NCBI GenBank assembly: GCA_033856025.1
Contig: JAWVFQ010000033.1
Span: 62,001 to 126,000, forward strand
Direction of reading: 5' to 3'
DNA length: 64,000 nt
Source: AC-38 sp033856025
Lineage (GTDB): Bacteria > Actinomycetota > Thermoleophilia > Solirubrobacterales > Solirubrobacteraceae
Below are positions 24,126 to 33,480 of this stretch, one piece after another. Each line of letters opens with the position of its first letter. Positions within the stretch are counted from its first letter, which is position 1. The notes under the pieces are model-generated. The model searched no databases and was not told where the DNA came from. It saw only the letters and a list, made by a program, of their open reading frames with translations. Position numbers and translations under genes: made by a program.

Positions 24126-25361
24126 GTGCTCCAGCCCGTCGCCGTCGGACACAAGCTCCTCTCCGACTACACCCACATCGTGGGCTGGCCGCTGATCGAC
24201 GAGGTCCGGGGCCTGGCCGAGCCGCTGAAGGGGCTGAGGGTCCTGCACCTGAGCGCCACGGCGTTCGGCGGCGGTGTGTCGGAGATCCTCTACACGCTGG
24301 TCCCGCTCATGCGCGACGTGGGCGTGGAGGCCGAGTGGCAGGTCATCTACGGGCGCGAGGAGTTCTTCAACGCGACCAAGCTCCTGCACAACGCGCTCCA
24401 GGGGGCGCCGGAGGACCTCACCCCGGACCAGTGGGCGACGTGGAAGCAGTACAACGAGATCAACGCCCGCGAGCTGTCCGAGGACTGGGACGTCGTGATC
24501 GTCCACGACCCCCAGCCCGCCGCGATCCACTCGCTCGTCCCGGAGAAGGCGGGCGCGTGGGTGTGGCGCTGCCACATCGACCTGTCCACGCCCAACCCGG
24601 CGACGATCGAGCACCTGCTCCCGTTCCTGGAGACCTATCCCACCTCGGTGTTCCACATGCCGGAGTACGTCCCGGACGGGATGAACGGAAGCGTCCACGT
24701 CGTGCCGCCGGCCATCGACCCGCTGGCCCCCAAGAACATGGCGCTCTCGCCCGAGGACGCGGTGTACGTGTGCAACCAGTTCGGGCTGGACGTCGACCGG
24801 CCGCTCATGTGCCAGGTCTCGCGCTTCGACCCGTGGAAGGACCCGCTGGGCGTGATCGACGCCTACCGGCTGGCCCAGGAGCACTTCCCCGACCTCCAGC
24901 TGGCGCTGGTGGGCTCCATGGCCACCGACGACCCGGAGGGCTGGGACTTCTTCAACGCCACCGTGGCCCACGCCGAGGGCGACCCGGACATCCACATCCT
25001 CAACAACTTCAACAACGTCGGCTCGGTCGAGGTCAACGCGTTCCAGTCGCACTCCGACGTGCTGGTGCAGAAGTCCACGCGCGAGGGGTTCGGGCTGACG
25101 GTGTCCGAGGCCATCTGGAAGGCGCGGCCGATGATCGCCGGCAACGTGGGCGGCATCCCGCTCCAGATCAAGGACGGCGAGTCCGGCTTCCTGGTCGACA
25201 CGACCGAGCAGTGCGCGGCGCGGGCGGTCGAGATCCTCCAGGACCCCGGGCTGGGCAAGGACCTCGGGCGCCGGGGCAAGGAGCACGTGCGCGCCAACTT
25301 CCTCATGCCGCGCCTGTTGCGCGATTGGCTGCGCATCTTCACGGAGACGCGGGAGACATGA
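24126..25361 (+). CDS. GT4 glycosyltransferase, trehalose synthase (TreT)-like
   Basis: 411 aa. N-terminal Rossmann domain with LHLSATAFGGGVSEIL (donor loop GGGVxE), the segment VIVHDPQPAA and the WRCHID stretch. The C-terminal GT-B domain has QVSRFDPWKDP and the glutamate motif KSTREGFGLTVSEAIWK. This layout matches TreT, which makes trehalose from NDP-glucose and glucose. The start GTG 24126 lies 10 nt after the phosphatase gene and the stop overlaps the next ATG. Osmotic or desiccation protection is the likely role. Confidence 0.88.
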   Translation: MLQPVAVGHKLLSDYTHIVGWPLIDEVRGLAEPLKGLRVLHLSATAFGGGVSEILYTLVPLMRDVGVEAEWQVIYGREEFFNATKLLHNALQGAPEDLTPDQWATWKQYNEINARELSEDWDVVIVHDPQPAAIHSLVPEKAGAWVWRCHIDLSTPNPATIEHLLPFLETYPTSVFHMPEYVPDGMNGSVHVVPPAIDPLAPKNMALSPEDAVYVCNQFGLDVDRPLMCQVSRFDPWKDPLGVIDAYRLAQEHFPDLQLALVGSMATDDPEGWDFFNATVAHAEGDPDIHILNNFNNVGSVEVNAFQSHSDVLVQKSTREGFGLTVSEAIWKARPMIAGNVGGIPLQIKDGESGFLVDTTEQCAARAVEILQDPGLGKDLGRRGKEHVRANFLMPRLLRDWLRIFTETRET

Positions 25362-26815
25362 ACGAGTCCGCGTCGCCTTTGGTGCTGGTCTCCAATCGCG
25401 GCCCGGTCACGTTCGACGACCAGGGGGAGATGTCGCGGGGGACGGGCGGGCTGGTGACCGCTCTGACCGGCCTGGCCTCGCACCGCGACGCCATCTGGAT
25501 CGCCAGCGCGCTGACCGACGGGGACGTGGCGGTGTCCGAGCAGCGCGGGGGACGCCCGTTCGAGGTCGAGTCCCCGGACGGGGGGAAATACCGGATCCGG
25601 CTGGTGGCCTCGGAGGCCGAGGCCTACGAGCGCTTCTACTCGGTCTTCGCCAACCCGATGCTGTGGTTCATCCAGCACTACCTGTGGGACCTGTCCAACG
25701 CGCCGGACGTGCGGACGAACGAGGTCGAGGCCTTCGAGTTCGGCTACAACGTCGTCAACGAGGACCTGGCCCGGGCGGTGCTGGAGGAGATCGACGGCAT
25801 CGAGGAGCCGGCGGTGATGGTCCACGACTACCACCTGTACACGCTCCCGGCCCTGGTCCGCCGCGCCCGGCCGGACGTGTTCCTGCACCACTTCGTCCAC
25901 ATCCCGTGGACCCAGCCCGACGCGTGGCGGGTGCTGCCCCACAAGATCCGCGAGGAGATCTACGACGGGATCCTGGCCAACGACATCATCGGGTTCCACA
26001 CGCAGGCCTACCGCCGCAACTTCCTGCAGTGCTGCCGCGACCTCATGGGCTACGAGGTCGACTTCGAGCGCGGGATGGTGACGTGCAAAGACCGCGAGGT
26101 CTGGGTGCGGGCGTATCCGCTGCCCATCGACTGGCGGGCCACGCAGGCGGTCGCGGAGCGCGAGGCGGTGGCCGAGCACGAGCGCGAGCTGCTGGCGCGC
26201 CGGCGCGACTTCCTGATCCTGCGCGTGGACCGGGCCGACCTGTCCAAGAACGTGCTGCGGGGGTTCACCGCCTTCGACATCTTCCTCGAGCAGCACCCGG
26301 AGTTCCGCGAGCGCGTGACGTTCCTGGCCCAGATGATGCCGTCGCGGACCGACGTCCCGGAGTACGCGGAGTACCTGGAGCGCATCGAGGCGCTGGTCGC
26401 CGTGGTCAACCACCGCCACGGGACGCCGGACTGGATGCCGATCCAGCTCAAGCTGCGCGACGACCTCGAGGAGGCGATGGCCGCCTACAAGCACTACGAC
26501 GTGCTGCTCGTGAACGCCATGTTCGACGGCATGAACCTGGTGGCCAAGGAGGGGCCGGTGGTCAACGAGCGCAATGGCGTGTCGGTGCTGTCCGAGAACA
26601 CGGGCGCCCACGAGGAGCTCGGGTCCTGCGCCCTGTCGGTCAACCCGTTCGACGTGCAGGAGACCGCGGACTCGATCCACGCCGCGCTGACCATGGCGCC
26701 CGAGGAGCGCCGGCGCCGTGCCGAGGGCCTGCGCGACATCGTCACCTCGCGCGACCCCGGCGACTGGATCGACGAGCAGCTGGCCGACATCTCCAAGAAG
26801 GAGCGGGCGGGCTAG
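25358..26815 (+). CDS. GT20 glycosyltransferase, trehalose-6-phosphate synthase (OtsA)-like
   Basis: 485 aa. GT20 landmarks: SNRGPV near the N-terminus, VHDYHLYTLP, HIPWTQPDAWRVLP, GFHTQAYRRNF and FDGMNLVAKE with the conserved donor-binding Asp/Gly/Met/Asn. The usual DYSKG block reads RADLSKNVLRG (Lys kept, Gly replaced) and LSEFAGA reads LSENTGAHEE. It is therefore a divergent member that may use another acceptor (for example glycerol phosphate). The ATGA overlap with the TreT-like gene shows tight coupling. Confidence 0.88.
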   Translation: MNESASPLVLVSNRGPVTFDDQGEMSRGTGGLVTALTGLASHRDAIWIASALTDGDVAVSEQRGGRPFEVESPDGGKYRIRLVASEAEAYERFYSVFANPMLWFIQHYLWDLSNAPDVRTNEVEAFEFGYNVVNEDLARAVLEEIDGIEEPAVMVHDYHLYTLPALVRRARPDVFLHHFVHIPWTQPDAWRVLPHKIREEIYDGILANDIIGFHTQAYRRNFLQCCRDLMGYEVDFERGMVTCKDREVWVRAYPLPIDWRATQAVAEREAVAEHERELLARRRDFLILRVDRADLSKNVLRGFTAFDIFLEQHPEFRERVTFLAQMMPSRTDVPEYAEYLERIEALVAVVNHRHGTPDWMPIQLKLRDDLEEAMAAYKHYDVLLVNAMFDGMNLVAKEGPVVNERNGVSVLSENTGAHEELGSCALSVNPFDVQETADSIHAALTMAPEERRRRAEGLRDIVTSRDPGDWIDEQLADISKKERAG

Positions 26816-27240
26816 CCGGGAGCGAACTCCCCGCCGGGGGCGGGGGCGCGCGGCCGGGCGGGAGCCGGGCTCGGGGCGGAGGGCAGGGCCGGGTGCACCC
26901 GCGCGGGAGACGGCACGGCGCGCGCGCGGCGCCGCCCACGCCGGGAACGCCGCCGCCGCGCCCGGCGGCGAGAGGGCCGCCTGGCCCCAGCCCGCGGCTT
27001 CGCGGCGGCCGCGGGGAGGGTTGTCTCCGGGACCGGCGCCGGGGCGGTCGGGGGCGGGGTGGCCGGGATGGTGGGGTGTGTCTCCACGCGCGCGGGAAGT
27101 GGGAGCTCGGGCGGCCGCGAGGCGAGCCGGGGCCAGGCGAGGACGAGTGCGACGGCGGTGAGGCCGGCCGCCGTCCAGGCCACGTTGCCCCAGCGGACGC
27201 GGTCGCGGCGGCGGGGGCGTTGCGGGGGGTCGTCGTACAC
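26812..27240 (-). CDS. Small single-pass membrane protein, Pro/Arg-rich (tentative)
   Basis: 142 aa if started at GTG 27240; the longer frame would overlap rpsF. An Arg-rich start (YDDPPQRPRRRDRV) precedes one membrane segment (about 20-40, WGNVAWTAAGLTAVALVLAW). A Pro/Ala/Arg-rich tail follows with a run of basic residues. The composition is what GC-rich noncoding DNA could also produce, but the position-specific topology argues for a gene. It fills most of the gap between otsA-like and rpsF, and its stop overlaps that of the upstream gene. Confidence 0.45.
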   Translation of the reverse strand: MYDDPPQRPRRRDRVRWGNVAWTAAGLTAVALVLAWPRLASRPPELPLPARVETHPTIPATPPPTAPAPVPETTLPAAAAKPRAGARRPSRRRARRRRSRRGRRRARAVPSPARVHPALPSAPSPAPARPRAPAPGGEFAPG

Positions 27241-27301
27241 GTTGCGGCGAGGCGCCGAGGCCCGGGAATCCGCCCCCCCGCTGCTATCGTGCGCCGCCGC
27301 C

Positions 27302-27898
27302 GTGGCCGCTCCCAAGCCGATCTACGACCTCGTCCTGCTCCTCGACGCCGACGCGCCGAGCGAGCGCCGCCAGGAGATCCTGCGCGAGGTCGAGGCGTTC
27401 GTGGACCGGGCCGGCACGATCGAGTCCAAGCACGACTGGGGCGTCCGCGCGCTGTCCTACGAGATCCAGCACCACAAGGAAGCCGAGTACCACCTGCTCC
27501 AGTTCAGCGGCCCGGGCGAGATGATCGAGCGCCTGCGGACGATGCTGCGCATCACCGACGGCGTCCTGCGCCACCGGATCATCCGCGTGCTGCCGGGCAC
27601 CCCCGACCCGCCCGCCATGCGGCCCGAGCCGCGTCGCGTGCCCGAGGGAGAGGGCGAGCCCGTCGCCGCCGCCGCCCCGGCCGCCGCCGCTCCCGTCGCC
27701 GAGGCCGCCACCGCGGAAGCTCCGGCCGCCGCCGCGGAAGCTCCGGCCGCCGCCGCGGACGCACCGGCCCCCGCCGAGGCCCCCGCCGCCACTGCGGAGG
27801 CACCCGCTGCCACCCCGGAAGCTCCGGCCCCCGCCGCGGAGGCACCCGCCGCCGCCGAGGACGCTCCTCCGGCGGACGACGCGCCCGCCTCCGCCTGA
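27302..27898 (+). CDS. rpsF: 30S ribosomal protein bS6 with long Ala/Pro/Glu tail
   Basis: 198 aa from GTG 27302. Residues 5-98 are normal bS6 (YDLVLLLDADA, GTIESKHDWGVRALSYEI, MLRITDGVLRHRIIRV). The remaining 100 or so residues are an acidic Ala/Pro/Glu tail built of AEAPAA-like units; typical bS6 has 95-135 residues. bS6 binds 16S rRNA as a dimer with bS18, encoded two genes downstream. It heads the rpsF-ssb-rpsR-rplI operon. Confidence 0.96.
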   Translation: MAAPKPIYDLVLLLDADAPSERRQEILREVEAFVDRAGTIESKHDWGVRALSYEIQHHKEAEYHLLQFSGPGEMIERLRTMLRITDGVLRHRIIRVLPGTPDPPAMRPEPRRVPEGEGEPVAAAAPAAAAPVAEAATAEAPAAAAEAPAAAADAPAPAEAPAATAEAPAATPEAPAPAAEAPAAAEDAPPADDAPASA

Positions 27899-27901
27899 TT
27901 T

Positions 27902-27963
27902 CGCCGCCGCTTCGCGGCGCCTTCGCGCCGGCTTCGCCACAACTCTCCGCAATCAGCGGGGAG
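27902..27963 (+). other. Tandem hairpins between rpsF and ssb
   Basis: Three short GC stems with CTTCG/CTTC/TTC loops (CGCCG-CTTCG-CGGCG, GGCGC-CTTC-GCGCC, GGC-TTC-GCC) run into a longer hairpin, CTCTCCGC-AATCA-GCGGGGAG (27943-27963). No U tract follows. They may be an mRNA processing or attenuation site separating bS6 from ssb expression. I cannot match them to the known S6:S18 leader motif. Confidence 0.45.
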
Positions 27964-28023
27964 AACGCCGAGCCCGTCTAGACCCCTGTCTACACTCGCT
28001 CCTCGAACGAAAAGGAGCCCGAA

Positions 28024-28494
28024 ATGGCAGCCACCAACATCAACCGGGTGATCATCACCGGCAACCTCACCCGCGACCCCGAGCTGCGCTCACTGTCCAG
28101 CGGCACGTCCGTCTGCAGCCTGCGCGTCGCCGTGAACACCCGCCGCAAGGACAACTCCAGCGGCGAGTGGGTCGACAAGCCCAACTACTTCGACGTGACC
28201 GTGTGGGGCGCGCAGGGCGAGAACTGCTCGCGCTTCCTGACCAAGGGCCGCCCCGTCGCGGTCGACGGTCGCCTGGAGTGGCGCGAGTGGGAGGACAAGG
28301 ACAACAACAAGCGCCAGTCCGTCGAGATCATCGCCGACTCCGTGCAGTTCCTCGGCGGTCGCGAGGACGGCGGCGGGAACGGCAACGGCTTCCAGGCCCG
28401 CAGCGACGTTCCGGTCAACCAGGACGACTTCGCCCCCGCGGCGGCCCCGGCCGGTGGCGGCGGTGGCGGCGCGGACGACGACATCCCCTTCTAG
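28024..28494 (+). CDS. ssb: Single-stranded DNA-binding protein
   Basis: 156 aa. N-terminal OB-fold (NRVIITGNLTRDPELRS, FDVTVWGAQGENCSRFL, VDGRLEWREWED), a Gly-rich linker and the acidic tip DDDIPF that recruits replication and repair partners. A strong AAAAGGAG ribosome binding site precedes ATG 28024, unlike most genes here, in keeping with high expression. Placement between rpsF and rpsR is the standard bacterial order. Confidence 0.97.
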   Translation: MAATNINRVIITGNLTRDPELRSLSSGTSVCSLRVAVNTRRKDNSSGEWVDKPNYFDVTVWGAQGENCSRFLTKGRPVAVDGRLEWREWEDKDNNKRQSVEIIADSVQFLGGREDGGGNGNGFQARSDVPVNQDDFAPAAAPAGGGGGGADDDIPF

Positions 28495-28524
28495 CGGCCC
28501 TCGCTAGACTTCTTGGGAGTTGGT

Positions 28525-28549
28525 GCGCCGGGGTAGACCACCCCGGCGC
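28525..28549 (+). other. 9-bp hairpin between ssb and rpsR
   Basis: GCGCCGGGG (28525-28533) pairs perfectly with CCCCGGCGC (28541-28549) around the loop TAGACCA. About 28 nt later GTG 28578 starts rpsR, with GAGAGG inside a second small stem (GAGA...TCTC). It may be a terminator for ssb or a control element for rpsR; there is no U run. Confidence 0.5.
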
Positions 28550-28577
28550 TCGTCTGATCCGAGAGGTTTCTCAGCCA

Positions 28578-28910
28578 GTGGCCAAGTCGCGCAATCGTCG
28601 TACCACAACGCCGTCCCGGCGCCGGGACCGCAAGGGCGGCCCGGGTTCCGGGCGCCGCAAGCCCTGCCCGTACTGCCGGGACAAGATCGATCGCGTCGAC
28701 TACAAGGACGTCGGCCAGCTGCGCAAGTTCATCTCCGACAAGGGGAAGATCCGCTCGCGGCGCATCACCGGCGCCTGCCGGCGCCACCAGAGCCAGATCG
28801 CCCGCGCCGTGAAGCGGGCGCGCGAGCTCGCGCTGCTGCACTACGTCGCCGAGGACCGCCAGGAGGGCATCGGGCGGGGCCGTCGGGACCGCGACCGCGA
28901 CCGCGAGTAG
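28578..28910 (+). CDS. rpsR: 30S ribosomal protein bS18
   Basis: 110 aa from GTG 28578. Conserved bS18 core: DYKDVGQLRKFISDKGKI, RSRRITGACRRHQSQI and ARELALLHYV. The N-terminal KPCPYC is a half zinc site. The C-terminal tail of alternating Arg/Asp (GRRDRDRDRE) and the basic N-terminus make it longer than the roughly 75-80 residue norm. It pairs with bS6 on the platform of the 30S subunit. Two nucleotides separate it from rplI. Confidence 0.95.
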   Translation: MAKSRNRRTTTPSRRRDRKGGPGSGRRKPCPYCRDKIDRVDYKDVGQLRKFISDKGKIRSRRITGACRRHQSQIARAVKRARELALLHYVAEDRQEGIGRGRRDRDRDRE

Positions 28911-28912
28911 GC

Positions 28913-29362
28913 ATGGCCCAGGCCATCCTCCTCCAGGACGTCGACACGCTCGGCGAGCGCGGCACCGTCATCGACGTCTCGCCGGGGTACCTGCGCAACT
29001 ATCTCGTGCCCCGCAGGCTGGCGCAGCCGGCCACCAAGGGCTCGCTGGAGGACGCGCGGCGCCGGATGGAGAACGCCGAGCGCGCCCAGCAGGAGGCGGC
29101 GGAGCGCGCGGAGGAGAACGCCGCGCTGCTCACCAAGACCGTCCTGACGATCTCCCAGCAGGCCGGCGAGGACGGCCGCCTGTTCGGCTCGGTCACCGCC
29201 CAGGACATCGTGGACGCGATCCGCGACGCCCGCGGGATCAAGGTGGACCGCCGCAAGGTCCACCTCGACGAGCCCATTCGCAACGTGGGCACGCACATGG
29301 TCGTGGTCGAGGTCAGCGACGGGGTGACCGCCACGGTGAAGACCATGATCGTCGCTTCGTAA
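28913..29362 (+). CDS. rplI: 50S ribosomal protein bL9
   Basis: 149 aa. N-terminal rRNA-binding domain (ILLQDVDTLGERGTVIDVSP, GYLRNYLVPRRLA), the long connecting helix (about 40-75) and a C-terminal domain with LFGSVTAQDI. It helps hold the reading frame during translation. ATG 28913 follows rpsR directly. A 16-bp palindrome lies 28 nt after the stop. Confidence 0.96.
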   Translation: MAQAILLQDVDTLGERGTVIDVSPGYLRNYLVPRRLAQPATKGSLEDARRRMENAERAQQEAAERAEENAALLTKTVLTISQQAGEDGRLFGSVTAQDIVDAIRDARGIKVDRRKVHLDEPIRNVGTHMVVVEVSDGVTATVKTMIVAS

Positions 29363-29390
29363 CGAAACACCCGCGCTTTGCGGAATCTGC

Positions 29391-29406
29391 GCCGGAGCGC
29401 TCCGGC
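29391..29406 (+). terminator. Palindrome between rplI and dnaB (possible terminator)
   Basis: GCCGGAGCGCTCCGGC is perfectly palindromic and would fold as a 6-bp stem with a GCGC loop. It could end or attenuate the ribosomal transcript before dnaB. There is no U tract. Confidence 0.35.
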
Positions 29407-29429
29407 CGGCGTGGCAACATCGGGCGGCG

Positions 29430-30785
29430 ATGGCCACCGTCGAAGCCCGGGCCCCCGAGGGGCCTCCTCACAACCTCGAGGCCGAGGAATCGGTCATCGG
29501 CGCGATCCTGCTCTCGGACCGCGCGCTGTACGGCCTGGTCATCGAGGAGGGCCTGCGCGCCGACGACTTCTACCGCGACCAGCACCGGATCGTCTACCAG
29601 GCGATCCTCGACCTCTACGACGAGAGCCGCGGGGTCGACACGCTCACGGTCACCGAGCACCTGCGCCAGAACGGGCTGCTGGAGGAAGCCGGCGGCGAGG
29701 GCACGGTCCACGCCCTGGCCGGCGCCGTCCCCGCCGCGGGCAACGCCCGTCACTACGCCAAGATCGTCCGCGACAACGCGCTCATGCGCCGGCTGCAGAC
29801 CAGCGCCTACCAGGTGCTGTCCGACCTCAGCGACCGCGCCGCCTCCCCGCGTGAGCTCGTCGAGCAGGCCGAGCGCCGCATCCTCGAGGTCGGCCACGAC
29901 GACCGCCAGAAGGACTTCCGCAGCATCCAGGAGGTCCTGGACGAGGAGCTGGACAAGCTCCACCGCCTGTCGCTGGAGGGCACCGCGCTCACCGGCGTCC
30001 CCAGCGGCTTCCAGCGCCTGGACGAGCTCACCGGCGGCTTCCAGCGCGGCAACCTGATCATCATCGCCGCACGCCCATCCATGGGAAAGTCGGCCCTGGT
30101 CGCCAACATCGCCGAGAACGCGGCGCTCGAGCATGGGCATGCCGTGGCGCTGTTCTCGCTGGAGATGTCGGAGTCCGAGCTGGCCCAGCGCTTCGTGGCG
30201 TCCCAGGCCTCGATCAAGGGCGAGGACCTGCGCAAGGGCCGCGTGGCCGAGAACGTGTGGCCCAAGATCACCAAGGCCACGAACAAGCTGGCGCAGGCGC
30301 CGCTCTACATCGACGACTCCAGCGACGTGGGCCTGCTGGAGATCCGGGCCAAGGCGCGGCGCCTGCACGCCCAGAAGCAGATCGGGCTGGTCATCATCGA
30401 CTACCTGCAGCTCCTGCGGGCCGACTCGCGCATCGAGAACCGCGTCGAGCAGGTGGGCCAGATGTCGCGCGGCCTGAAGATCCTGGCCCGCGAGCTCGAC
30501 GTGCCCGTGATCGCGCTGTCCCAGCTCAACCGCGGCGTCGAGGCGCGGACCGACAAGCGTCCCCTGCTCTCCGACCTGAGGGAGTCGGGGTCCATCGAGC
30601 AGGACGCCGACCTCGTCAGGTTCATCTACCGCGACGAGTACTACCACGACGACTCCGAGCGCGAGGGCGAGGCCGACCTGATCATCTCCAAGCACCGCAA
30701 CGGCGCCCTGGGCGACGTCACGCTGACCTTCCGCAAGGAGTTCCCGAAGTTCATGAACTTCGTGGACGAGGACCGCTTCGCGTGA
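29430..30785 (+). CDS. dnaB: Replicative DNA helicase DnaB
   Basis: 451 aa, no intein. N-terminal primase-interaction domain (about 10-115), then the RecA-like motor: Walker A ARPSMGKSA at 214-222, catalytic Glu in LFSLEMSESEL, Walker B LVIIDYLQLL, and LSQLNRGVEARTDKRPLLSD with the arginine-finger region. It unwinds DNA at the fork as a hexamer. Its stop overlaps the start of a DnaC-like gene (GTGA), so motor and probable loader are made together. Confidence 0.97.
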   Translation: MATVEARAPEGPPHNLEAEESVIGAILLSDRALYGLVIEEGLRADDFYRDQHRIVYQAILDLYDESRGVDTLTVTEHLRQNGLLEEAGGEGTVHALAGAVPAAGNARHYAKIVRDNALMRRLQTSAYQVLSDLSDRAASPRELVEQAERRILEVGHDDRQKDFRSIQEVLDEELDKLHRLSLEGTALTGVPSGFQRLDELTGGFQRGNLIIIAARPSMGKSALVANIAENAALEHGHAVALFSLEMSESELAQRFVASQASIKGEDLRKGRVAENVWPKITKATNKLAQAPLYIDDSSDVGLLEIRAKARRLHAQKQIGLVIIDYLQLLRADSRIENRVEQVGQMSRGLKILARELDVPVIALSQLNRGVEARTDKRPLLSDLRESGSIEQDADLVRFIYRDEYYHDDSEREGEADLIISKHRNGALGDVTLTFRKEFPKFMNFVDEDRFA

Positions 30786-31468
30786 GCGCCTGTCCCCACG
30801 GCCTGTGCGACGGCAGCGGCTTCCTCTACGAGGAGGAGACCAACACCGCGCGCCCCTGCCGCTGTCGCGCCCAGCGCATCAGCCGCGCCCGCGCGCGCAG
30901 CCTGTCGGCCGTCATCCCCAAGCGCTTCCGCGACGCCGCGTGGGACCGCAAGCCGGTCGTCGACATGGAGGCCAGCACCGTGCGCGGCGTGCGCACGTTC
31001 GCCGAGCACGTCGAGGAGCGCCTGGACGCCGGTGACGGCCTGCGCTTCACCGGGGACATCGGCACGGGCAAGACCACGCTGGCCATGCTGGTGTCCAAGG
31101 CCGCGCTGGAGGCGGGGCGCTCCGTGGCCATCTACTCCGTGCCCCGGCTGCTCACCACCATCCGCACCACGTTCAACGACGACGCCGCGCACAGCCACGC
31201 CGAGCTGCTGGACAAGCTGGCGATGGTCGACCTCCTGCACCTCGACGACCTGGGCGCCGAGCACTCGACCCCGTGGGTCCTGGAGGAGCTCTACTCGATC
31301 GTCAACACGCGCTACGAGGAGAAGCGGTCGATGGTCGTCACGACGAACCTCGAGGACGAGGCCCTGGCCGAGCAGATCGGCCAGCGCACGGTCTCGCGCC
31401 TGGTCGAGATGTGCTGGGACGTCCCGGTGTACGGCCGCGACGCGCGGCGCCAGTTCGACGCTGCCTAG
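30782..31468 (+). CDS. DnaC/DnaI-like ATPase, probable helicase loader, with N-terminal Cys cluster
   Basis: 228 aa from GTG 30782. Cys4, Cys9, Cys26 and Cys28 (CPHGLC...CRC) could form a small zinc site. Residues 70-225 are an AAA+ module of the DnaC/IstB type: Walker A GDIGTGKTT at 91-99, Walker B LLHLDDLGAE, sensor I VVTTNLE and a C-terminal Arg finger in SRLVEMC. IstB partners would need a transposase beside them and none is present. Overlap with dnaB points to helicase loading. Zinc-binding N-termini also occur in DnaI. Confidence 0.85.
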   Translation: MSACPHGLCDGSGFLYEEETNTARPCRCRAQRISRARARSLSAVIPKRFRDAAWDRKPVVDMEASTVRGVRTFAEHVEERLDAGDGLRFTGDIGTGKTTLAMLVSKAALEAGRSVAIYSVPRLLTTIRTTFNDDAAHSHAELLDKLAMVDLLHLDDLGAEHSTPWVLEELYSIVNTRYEEKRSMVVTTNLEDEALAEQIGQRTVSRLVEMCWDVPVYGRDARRQFDAA

Positions 31469-31478
31469 ACTCCGCCCC

Positions 31479-32754
<1,276 letters not shown>

Positions 32755-32777
<23 letters not shown>

Positions 32778-33480
32778 GCACCGTCCGCTCGCCCCGGCGC
32801 AGCACCCGGCGCGCCGTGGCGGCCGCGCCGAGCAGCCCCATCGCCGCCAGCGAGATCTGGACCGACAGGACGCCCTCCTCGGACCAGTAGACGTCCTCGA
32901 GCTGGAGCAGCAGCGCCGACTCGTCCAGCGTCAGCGCCAGCCCGGCGCCGAAGGGGATGGCCAGCCAGGGCTCCAGGCGCTCGTCTCGCGTCACGAGCGC
33001 CACGCCGCCGGACAGGAACGCGAGCAGGATCCCGGGGACGAAGTGGTGGATGTGGTTGCGGCCCACGCGCAGGTCGCGGAACGGCCCGAAGGTGCCGCGC
33101 CGGCGGATGGCCCAGGTGCTCGTGCGCACCACCGTCCAGGTGGCGACGAAGGAGTTCAGCAGGTTGAGGAGCGCGGTCTCGCCGGTCGGCGTCTCGCGCA
33201 GGCCGACGCGCGCCACCTCGACCGTCTCGCTGACCGCCTCCTCCACGGCCGCGATGACGTCCGGCGCCTCGGCGGGCAGCGGCGCGGAGCCGCGGCGCCA
33301 CACCCGCGCGAACTCGCCTCCCGCCCCGGCGACGGTGGCGCCCACGGCGACGGCGCCGAGCAGCGCGGTCGTGCGGTCCAGCCGCCGGCGGGCCCGGTGG
33401 CGGCGCGGCGTCAGCTCGGCCAGCGAAGCCCCCGCCCGGCGCACGGCGCTGGCGCGCGGCCCGCGCAGCGCGAGCCTCAT
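32755..33480 (-). CDS. Conserved integral membrane protein
   Basis: 241 aa. An Arg-rich N-terminus (1-35) precedes one hydrophobic segment at 37-55. A periplasmic or cytoplasmic stretch follows, then membrane segments around 105-120, 145-165, 172-195 and 205-225. A conserved-looking RNHIHHFVPGILL lies near residue 140 and LTLDESALLLQLEDVYW near 185. I recognise similar actinobacterial proteins of unknown role. It is coupled by ATGA to the upstream acetyltransferase, so it is the last gene of the nucleotide-sugar operon. Confidence 0.75.

Noticed and set aside
30782..31468. IstB-type transposition helper
   Set aside because: No IstA transposase, terminal repeats or other mobile element feature is near, and the gene overlaps dnaB.
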